A DNA stretch of 64,000 bases from Sphaerolaimus hirsutus (Eukaryota > Nematoda > Chromadorea > Monhysterida > Sphaerolaimidae). Below, piece after piece: positions 45,200-55,800 of the stretch. Location of the stretch: NCBI GenBank assembly GCA_964036195.1, contig OZ038458.1, positions 2,728,001 through 2,792,000 of the forward strand, read 5' to 3'. Position 1 is the first letter of the stretch. Each line of letters opens with the position of its first letter. A program made the position numbers and the translations under genes. A model generated the notes under the pieces. It was given only the letters and a program-made list of their open reading frames with translations. It searched no databases and was not told the origin of the DNA.

Positions 45200-45425
45200 G
45201 CCAATTTTGCAAAATGAGAAGTGAGAAATGAAATGGCAAAGACGAAGTAAAAGCGCAAAGGTGAAGTGAAATGCCAAGTGAATTGGCAAAAGCAAAGTAA
45301 AAAAATAAAAAGTAATTTCTCTTCTCTTTCACGATTTCACTTGCCAATTCACTTGCCATTTCACTTTGCGCTTTTGCCATTTCAATTATCACTTCTCATT
45401 TGTGGAACTGGCACCAGGTTGACAC
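45200..45425. repeat. Foldback of AAATGGCAAAGGCAAAGTG type
   Basis: Same arms as 32555-32780, directly abutting the poly-C MITE at 44778-45194. Confidence 0.65.
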
Positions 45426-46114
45426 AGAGTTGTCTCGGTGCCCTGCAGCACCATTTACACTGTTGTCCACCATGTGTCGCTACTGTTTTTACATTTTTAC
45501 AGGTTTCGGCTGCTCTGCCTCTCATTAGAGGTATACCTTCTATTGGAGGTATACTTTTTATTAATTTCATGATGTTCAAAAAGGCAAAAAGTTTTACCTT
45601 CAATTAGAGGGCACAGTTTGTTGGAGTGTGCCTACAATTGGAGGTAATACGGAATTCATGTATTCTTCATTGACTTTTCTCGCAGATATAGAATCTTTTC
45701 CTTGAATATTGCAAGTTTTCACTTTCCTGCACTAAACTTTCTTCGCACCTACTTTCTGCACTTTCTAGCTTTCACTAAAAGGAGCTTAAAATGAACGAAA
45801 ATCCCGCCTTTTTTCCATCACTATTTGCACGTTCGTTGGCTTTTCACCGCATTTGATAAATTGACGCCACGTAGGAATAAAAACGAGTCTGTCTGATTGC
45901 TTTTCTGGTTTGACTTGAATATTGGGCCGATGCAAATTGTTAATTTTTATTCAGTAAACTGGGTGAATATAGATTTGCATAAAATAGCAGTGGAACTTTT
46001 TTTTAAAGTACTTCTTACAATATTGATATAATGCAAATCAAAACTGAAAAAATAAGTGAATTTTTATGTTAACAAACGAGTGCAATCATTGGTTACATGA
46101 AAAATGCATATAGG

Positions 46115-46770
46115 TTCCGTATTTCCTCGAAATACCCGCAGGGTTTTTTTTCAGAGTGGAAATTTTGAGGGGGTATTTCGAGAGGGGTGTTATTCGAGGG
46201 GGTTCATTATTTCGCCAGAGAATTTCGTAAATATCGTCGTAAAGTATGAGCTTTTATTTACATACCCAAAAGTGGTAATAAACGTCACCAAACGGGACCG
46301 TATTAGAACATACAAACGTACCTAGATAGATACATAGCTCCATATGTGTAAATAGCTGTGATTATATAATACTTCGCCCTAATAAATACATCATGTACCG
46401 TATTTCCTCGAATTACCCCCCGGGGGTTTATTTTTTCAGAGTGCAAATTTTGCAAAAAACGTGAAAAAGAAAAACGTGAAAAATGCAACAATAACCACCA
46501 TTTATAAGTTTTTACAGCCTTATATAAGGATGTAGGTGGCATAAACGATGTTCTAACGTAACACAGTAAGTGTTTTGAACGTATGTTATGCATTTCCCGG
46601 ACCACAAATTCATAGTGCCCATTTTGAGGGGGGGGGCTATTTCGAGGGGGGGGGGGTATTTCGAGGGGGAGTATTTCGAGGAAATACGGTACATTGTATA
46701 CGTGATGTACCACATTCAAGATGGGGTCTTTCGAGGGGGGTCAATTCAAGGGGGTATTTCGAGGAAATAC
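46115..46770. mobile_element. Cluster of poly-C/poly-G MITE copies
   Basis: Partial copy from 46115 (CCGTATTTCCTCGAAATACC) followed by a complete copy from about 46397 to 46690 and a further half ending GAGGAAATACGGTA at about 46773, all just 3' of the WDR76-like stop codon. Confidence 0.65.
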
Positions 46771-46785
46771 GGTAAAATGATCAAT

Positions 46786-46852
46786 TCAAATGAGCTCGCC
46801 GGCCATTGGCTGGTGGTCGCTGGAGCGCAGCAAGCCGTGCAGCTGCATCGCG
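46786..46852 (-). CDS. WDR76-like last exon with stop
   Basis: Acceptor GTTTCAG|C. Encodes AMQLHGLLRSSDHQPMAGEL and stops at TGA. A poly-C/poly-G MITE begins about 16 bp past the stop. Confidence 0.5.
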
Positions 46853-49800
46853 CTGAAACGCCAAATGAATTTCCATACATGTAAATATAACTCGGCGGAC
46901 CGCAAAGTATGTGCAGAATCCTACCGTAATTTAATGAATAAAATCTCCTCTTATGTGTTTACGCTATTGAAATAGAAGTTCAGAGTGAGCTCACGGAAGA
47001 AAAGGTACTAATTAAGGAAGCAAAAATCGTTAAAAATGGTTCCCATTGGCTCTCGCCTAGTGACGAAAAAAGTACGACGGCGCTAGCGCCAATTTCAACG
47101 CTTTTTGCTCATGGCACCGATGAAAAAAATGGCGCCAGATGCAAAAAGTGCCGCAAGAAGACGGTGCTCAGCGCCATATAGCGCTTTTACATCACTACTC
47201 TGGCCTAGTGATGAAAAAAGCGCCATGGCGCCTGGCGCTAGCGTCGAAGCAAAAAGCGCCATGGCGCCTTAAACTTGCCGCTGACATCTAAGCGGGCACT
47301 ATTTTGAATAGATTGGTAGAAGTTCTCAAAACTTGCAAAACCACAAAAACTAGCCAAATAAAACCCCCATCCAAAATACTCCCCCCCCCAAACAAACCCG
47401 ACACAAACATAACATCCATCCCAATGTTTCTGCCCCACGCAGCTGACGCACCTGTACAGCCAGGGATTGTCCACGCACAGATCCCCGCAGCGCTGGCTGA
47501 AGTGGTAGCCGCATCTGGGGGCAGTTCCAGACCATGTAAAAAAACCCTGTAAAATGTAAAATCTCCTGTAAAATGTCATGTAAAAGACTCTGAAAAACTA
47601 CAAATTGGACAAAATATTTGGATACGATACAATAAGATTTGGATACACATGACACTTCAGTCTTTCAAATGACATTTGACACTTTACAGGGTCTTTTACA
47701 TGACACGTTACATCTTACAGCCACAGGGTATTTTACATGACATAGGATCTTTTACACTTTACAGGGGTTTTTACAGGGTCTGGGACTGCTCCCTGGCGGC
47801 GCAGGCGGCAAGCTGGTCCAAGCTGTGCGACATCGGCTGCCCGTAGAAGCGCGCCGACTGGCTCAGCGGTGGCGCTGGCAACATGCCAAGGGGCACGCCC
47901 AGCCAACCCCCGCCCATCGCTGCGCAGTGCGAGGGGTATACTCGGCGAACCACAAAGTATGCGCCCAAAATTACTTATGTCTCGGTCGATAACGTGCCAG
48001 AAGGACACATAAGTACCTATGAATGCACTTTCACAATCAAAAATACGTGGAGCAAACTTTGCACGCACACCATATCAACAACCAAAAAACCGCGCACAGC
48101 ATAACAATACACAAAAATACAAAGAAATAGGGGGTGGGGGGGGGGGGGGGTTAAACGAACTAGGGGGGTGGCCGATTGGAGGGGCGGGGGGCAGAGAAAA
48201 TCGCCGCGCGTCGATGCAGACGAACACCAGCGGCAAGGTGAACACCTTGGACAGGAGAGTTTGCATGCTATTTAGACTATTTTCTCGGGGGTTTGAAGGT
48301 TTCGTTGAGGGTTTTTTTTGCGGTGACGTGATTTAAGAAGTGTTTGTTGACACTCGATTATCGTCTTTTTTATATGTTGCGTTATCAATTATTGATAATT
48401 AAATCGCTCGCTATCAATTGTCTCTCCAGTGTTCGTTTTATTATGCATCGCGCAATCACTGGCATTGATAAGAGACATGTTTTTTTGGCATTATGCACTT
48501 GGAAAATCACTGTTGCAGCGTGAAGGCAAAAACAAAATATTTGCCACAAAATCGATCTACCGTATTACCTCGAATTATCCCCCCCCCTTGAATTGACCCC
48601 CCCCCCTCGAATAAACCCCCCCTCAAAATGGGCTGGGGAAATAATAAACCCCCCCTCGAAATACCCCCCCCCTTCGGACGTCACGTACATAATAAATACG
48701 TCATGTATGCAATGTACATGATGTATATTACTGTTAATTCACATTGCAGCTACACATCGACTAGTTTGTGTAGCTATCTACGTTTTTATGTCCAAATATA
48801 TCCTGTTTGGACACATTTTTTACCTGTTTTGGGTATGAAAATGCCTACTATTTACTACGGTCCTTACGAAAATTTCTGAGGAAATAATAAACCCCCCCCC
48901 CCCTCGAATAAACCCCCCTCAAATTTTGCTGGCGAAATAATAAACACCCATGGGGGTATTTCGAGGTAATACGGTAAATACATACAAAATGGTGCGTACG
49001 GGTGCGCTAACGATACGATATTTAAAAAGTCGAGGACAAAAAAGCTCGGAAATGACGGATCGGTAACGGACGTATTGGCGCACCGCACACTGCAAAGTGT
49101 AACGGGAAGTTCGGACCATTCTTGCTCGGGTGAATTCAAAGGCGGAATTAAAACGAGGGGTGGAATTAAAAAACGTCCGAACCGACCCAAATTTCAGTAG
49201 TTTTTTACATGTGTCGTAAATAAAATCGTCCGAACTGACTTTATAATTCTGCCCGGGCGGAAAGTAAAACGTCCGGACCCGATCGTTACACTTTAAAGTG
49301 TGCGACGCCAATCAATGTGAAGTCAAGAGAAAAGTCGTGGGCAATTTCACAGAAAACTTTGGACCACTGACCACACAGAATTGACTGTAACATAACCATA
49401 AATGTGAGAGGACATAAAAAATTTCAACGCGATCAACGAATCGGGTCGTCAATGTGCTGGCGTCTTGCCAATTAAATTCGTTCCCACGCAGGACGATTAA
49501 TTGCGAGGTGTTGCAAAAACGCGGGCCCTATCGAACTGCCTATAACCATTAAAGTAACACGGATATTTACTGAAAACTGAGCAAAATCAGAAAGTGAAAG
49601 TTCGTCTCAAAATCACGACTGTGAATGGAAAATAACAAACTACAATGACAAGGTATCGATCCTGGCCATCCAGAAAAAAATAGTCCCTAAGTTGTCCAAA
49701 AACATCACAGAAAAAAAAACTTCACAAAGTGAACACTTCACGACAATTTTAATCACATTTTCGGATCGCACCAGAATTGCGCATATCCGGACGAAGTAAA

Positions 49801-52800
49801 TCCGGCCACGAATGGAATCAGCGGGTGCACATCGATCGGGGAGCAAATCGTACTTGCATTGCGAAGATTTATCCATTCCACTTTTTTGTCGCCAATGTGC
49901 AAAATCTGGAGAAATTGCGGAGAAAATGTGGAGATGGCAGATGCAAGTAGGAACCCACAGACTGATTCTCCAATTGGACCAGCACGGGTCTAGTAGGGAT
50001 TGATTTGAGGGGGTCAAGCCCCCCCCCTCCAACGCTCCAGCTATGGCCCTACACACGCTAGTTGACATCGACACAAATGTCAACTGATTCCTATCCCAAT
50101 TCAAAGCTAGCTGGCGACCCAGCGAACGACCTTCAAATGCAAGCTTGGAATTGGGATCGGAACCAGTTGACATTTGTGTCGATGTCAATTAGCGTGTGGG
50201 GCCTATCTACCCCGAGGCAATAATTTCGGCTGCTTTCCCCTACCCCACCCCCCAATTCAAATAAAAATATTGACCAGCTATCTATCGGTAGCAATTGTTT
50301 AGAAATTATACCACAATTTTCGCTCAAAATCGCTAATTTCAGAAGTTTTTACTCATTTTCGCATCTAAAATCACCAAATTTGTGCCTCATTGGGTATTTC
50401 CACCTATTTTTAAAGCTATTTTACACATATTTTTAGCGACGTTTCACCTTTTTTCCAAACTAAAAACCAACATCAATGACCCTGGGATTGTGCACTGCTG
50501 TGCTGTCCATCGAACCGCAGAAAATGAATTCGTTGCTGCCGGGGAAAAATTTAGGCCTGAAAGGGGTTGTCCAGCGACCAGTGTGGTTGTTGTGCCTGCA
50601 AATCAGGGTGTCAAGTTTGATTGGCTCCAAGCTCAGAACACTGCAGCTATATATTTTAGCATGGACACCGCTAAGTCAGTAATCAAAGTTTGGTTTTGAG
50701 ATTTTACCGAAATTTTCACTCAAGATGGTTACCCTATTTTTACCTATTTTTCACTTTTTGTACCTTTTTATGCTTCCAAAAGAGATGTATCGAAAAGGTT
50801 GTTGCGTATTTCCAACAATTTTTATAGATATTTGCAGCTATTTTTTCCCTCGAACTATCGCGTTTTTTGTAATCTACATAATGAAAAGAAAAAAACGCTT
50901 GAAGGCATCAACTGCCGCCGGCACACGGCAGAACTTTCTCAGCCATCTTTCAGGACCGATTTACAATCCATTGAAAAAGCTCAAAACACTCAATCCATTT
51001 CCGAACAAAGCCCAAAAAGGCCGAGCCGTGCAGACACACAAGCGAACGATGCAGCGACAAGTTTCAACCGGCTAGAACCCAGTGCACAAGTTAACCCGGT
51101 GGACAAGTAGCAAAATCCGATGGCAATGTAGACCCGGTGCTCAGTCACTGTCACCGTAGATGAGCACTGGGTCATCATGGGCATTGCAGGGGTTCAGTGA
51201 GGGGGGTTGGATGGGTGGGGGTTACCCCCAAACGCTCCAGCAATATCTACATATCTATCTAGCGACTTTTCTCCCATTTTTTCCTATTAAAGCTTGAAAA
51301 ACCTTATATATTGAACCCCTGCGAACCCCCGCCCCCCACACCTCTAAAAACAACAAGTATACACAGGATAAGTGATGGAATGGCGCCATTTGAGTTGTAC
51401 TCTGCACCAGAGTTGCGAAAGCGTATTTACGCTTACCCGAAATACCCGGGTAAATGGGTATTTATACTTACGCTTACGCTTTCCAAAAATACCAGTTTTT
51501 TAACAACTCTGCTCTGCACCATACCGCTCTTTTGCTACTTTTGTTACTTGCGCACTGCGCACTTGTGCACCGGCACAGGGCCGTTCCAACCCACCTAACA
51601 TCAGTCAACAGACAGGGCTTCTCAGTTCTACGAGCCACATCATACACCTGTATGCGGTCAGTGTTCGTACTGAGCACTAGTCGATCGCCCGTGAGCGGCG
51701 AGTAGTGCGCCGAGAGCACCTTGCCCTGGCGCCAGTCCCAAGCCATGTCAAGTGCAAAGTTGAGTGTCAGATGGCATGTAAAATGTCATGCAGTGTCAAT
51801 TATGTGTCCAAATAAAGGTTTAGTATCGATATCTGTTTTAAATTCAAATCTTGTGTTAAAATTTATCTGATTTAGATACAAAAACAAGATTTGACAACAA
51901 AAATAATGATTTGCATACACAATTGACACTTTGCATGACAATTGACACGTTAGTTTACATTGCATGACAATTGACACATTAGTTTACATTGCATGACAAT
52001 TGACACTTTACTTTACACTTGACAGGGCTTGGGACTGGCACCTGGCCGGGCGGCTCGCAGCTGTAGATGGGTTTTGCCTGGCTGCCTCGTGTTCTCGTCG
52101 TGATGCAACGCCGGTCGAACATCAGCACCCCTCTGTAGGAAACGAACGGGCTTTAGTGGATTGGCGAGGACTCCGTGCGCATGTAAACTCAGTGCACATG
52201 TAGACCCGGTACCCATTTGCCATCTAGCGCTAACCCGGTGTCCATGTAGACTCGGTGCGCATGTAGAGCCCCCTAGATGGGCACCGGGTAACATGCGCAC
52301 CGGGTTTTAGCGCTAGATGAGTATAGGGTATATGGGAAAACCCCCCGCTACATGGATTATAGGGTACCCCACACCCGTACTTTGCGTGCGCATTACCTTC
52401 AAGGCCCCCCAATCGGCAAGCTACCTATTTATTTATCGGGAGGAGCGTTTTGCTATTTATCTAGCCCCCGCGAGGGTCAAAATCATTGAGAACCCTGCCT
52501 TCTCAAACTCCATATCTATCCACCGCCCTTCAAGTCGGGGTTAGCCATGGCAAAAACGTCGTTTTTAACGAAACGGGTCTTTTTAAGGTGTTAAATTCGA
52601 ATTTTTTTAAACAGCAATTGCTAACGTTAGAAGCGGGATCGAGACTTATGCGCAAATATCTCTTGATTCGAGAAAATAGCTGAAAAAACGTCAGTCTCGG
52701 GACTTTTCGATATATAATTCGATAAATCGAAAAACGGAGCTTTTAACAAACTTACGAGTCCCTGGTGGCAACAATGAAATAAGAATCAAATTGCTGATTT

Positions 52801-55800
52801 ATTGAAACATTGCGCGCGCTGCGGCTTTCCAGGGTAATTTCCATGCAACGATGCCTGAAAAGCAAATGTTCAAAAAATAGCACCATGGTCCACGGATGAG
52901 ATTAAATTAGCGATTCAATGTTTATGGCGCTGGTAGTAAATCTGAGGGGGGGGGGGGGGGGGGGCAAGGGGGACTAGCGCCACGTCTCCATGTTTTGATT
53001 GGCATTTTCCTGGTGCGTTTCGTCACCAAACCCCATGCACGACATATTTATGGAAATAAATTTATGTGAATTTACATTTGACGTGCACTTCAAAAAGTCA
53101 TTTCTAAAAATCCCAAAAATACATTTTGACACAATAACATTTTACCTTTTGACACAATAACATTATTTTTGACACAATAACATTATTTTTGACACAATAA
53201 CATTTTACACAAGTTCAACTTGGATGCTGTGGCACTTATGCGCACTTTACCGAACTGCTCGATAAGTCCAAAATATTCACAATTTTGGACTTATCGACTT
53301 TTAGAAGTGGACGCGTCACGTACCGATTCAATGTTTGGCAGGAGACACGGTGCCGAAAAGTGTAAAAGACCCTGTAAAAATGTCATGTGTCAGGTAAAAA
53401 ACCCTGTTAAGTGTCAAATGTCATGTAAAGTGTCATGTGTATCCAAATCTTATTTTATCGCACACAAATCTTATGTTATTGTCTCCAAATCTTACTTTTT
53501 GACATAAGATCAGGATAGATAAACATATGATTTGGATACACATGCTACTTTACAAGGTCTTTTACGCAGCATTTTACACTTTACAGGGTCATGAATCATG
53601 ACACATGACATTATACAGGGTCTTTTACATGACACAACACTTTACATGGTCTTTTACAAGTCTGGGAGTGCCCCACGGTCTTCACGTCTAAATCTAGTCA
53701 AACTAACGCGAGGGCGAGTCTCGTGTCGACCACGTGCAGCGTGTCTTTGTCCAGCGCCAAGATCTCCCTGTTGTCGGACGAATCGAAAAAGTCGAAATGA
53801 CGCACGCTTGTCTCCAGAGGCGTCTGCTCAAAATTGAGGTACGTACCGTATATACCCGAATAAGTCCTCAGTCGAATACTTCCGCCCCTCTTAGTCGAGT
53901 GAGGAAAAAAACGCCCCCTCGAATAAGTTCGCCTACTTTGACGGGTAGGAAAGAGGTCAAAATGTAGGAAAGATGTTGTGTATTCTGTAAAGTTTAAGTC
54001 TATGCTCTGCACTTGGTGCCAACTAGTATTGATCTTTTTTCTTCAATTTTAGATTTCGTAATCCAACTTTTGATTTATTTAACTAATTCAACCCCATTTA
54101 CACAGTAAATTTGGCACGTATTTTATACAAAATTCTGACGAAAAAATAATTCCTCCGTCGAAAAACTCCCCAGTCCAAAGTCTGACAAAAAATAACTCTA
54201 CTGTGGACTTATTCGAGGATATACGGTACATAACGATTATAACCCTGGGTAAAATACCGTCCGGCGCCACTTAAAATTTCCTCAACATAAAATTCCGATA
54301 AAATAAAAAGCGACAAACTCACGAGTCGATTAAAACTGGCCCGATTCAAATCGAGCACCCTCAAGCCATCCTCATAGGCGCACAAAAACAGACTCGTGCT
54401 CGTGGGGTCCCGAGTGAAGGAAACATGCGCCAGTCCGTGCCGTGCCGGGCTGAAGCGCTGGACCACCGCGCGGTCTGAGAATTAGTTTTGGACAGGATTT
54501 TTTTGGCAGAAATCACCACTTGTAATGCTATCCCATGGCTGCACACACCACAGCGATTTTGTGGCTATGTATAACGTCACATAAAAGGTACTGCCACTCG
54601 TCCAATATACCGGTATGTGTTAACCAATAACTATATTTGGAAGCTAAAAAAGACAATTTTGAAAAACGGGTGGTCAAAAAACCTTTTCTCCCTACAACAG
54701 ACAGAAAGTTGAGACAGAACGTAAGTCCAATTATCCATCAAAATCACCCTTATCTAGCGTTGGAAAAAAATCAATTTTTATTAAACGCCTTGATAAAAAA
54801 AAATCAATTTTGAAAAAACAAAATTGATTTTTTAAAATTAAAATCAGACTTTTTTTAAATCGCCCAAAATGGGGGTATAGAGAAAAAAGATATGTATGTT
54901 AAGTGTCAGACAATGTATTGTTATGTCTATTGTGGTCATATTATGACTGTGGAGTCATGGAATAGAATTATAAGCAGTGATTTCTTTCAAAAATATCCAT
55001 TTTATGTCGACTTACTACGTATATCACCTTTTGTCGAACGTTCGTGACTTCAAGTGAAGTTCAGCATAGAATAGTGCTTAAATAAGGTTGTAAGAGAAGG
55101 CTAATACATTGACAGTGATGTTACACACTGAAGAAGTATGTGGGAGCACATTGGTTTGATATTATATTCTACACTAGCATACCACGGTATATTATTACAT
55201 GGTAACATGAATAAATGGAAGATTTTACATTAAAAATGCCCCAAAACTCATGAAAACACCACAAATGGTAATATGTGTGAGAAATTGCGCGCTTGCGTGC
55301 AAAAAAATGCAAAATACCTAGTGCAAGTCTACCAGAAATTTTGCCTTTTGATTTTTAAAATTAAAATCAGTTTCCACCCTTTTGATAAAAAAAAAATCAG
55401 ATTTAAAAAAAATCAGTTAAAAAAATCAATTGCCGACCCTACCTTATCTAATCGTCAATAAACCCATTCAAGCAACGCACCCTTCGCGGGCACATACTGG
55501 CACAGTGCCAAAGTGCCTGCGACATCTGCGGCGGCGAGCAGCAGGGGGTTCACCGTGCCGGGGTGCAGGTGCGCACAGGAGATTCTCTTATAAACCAACT
55601 TGACCCGCTGGTTGTCGTCGTGTTTCAATGCACCCAGCTGGGCGAGCATGCTGCGAGGGGTAATTGGATGGGAGTCGGGGGTATCTCGAATTTTTATCCT
55701 CCGGGAGCTGGATACAAGGACGTGGCCAGGGGGGAGGGCGGGGGGCGGCCGCCCCCCCCCTTCCCGGGCCGGATGAAAAAATGTGCCAGAAATGGCACTT

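Noticed and set aside
49640-50188. 182-codon minus-strand frame
   Set aside because: Its first third is the arm of a foldback element and the rest has no splice or family support. It lies in a WDR76-like intron.
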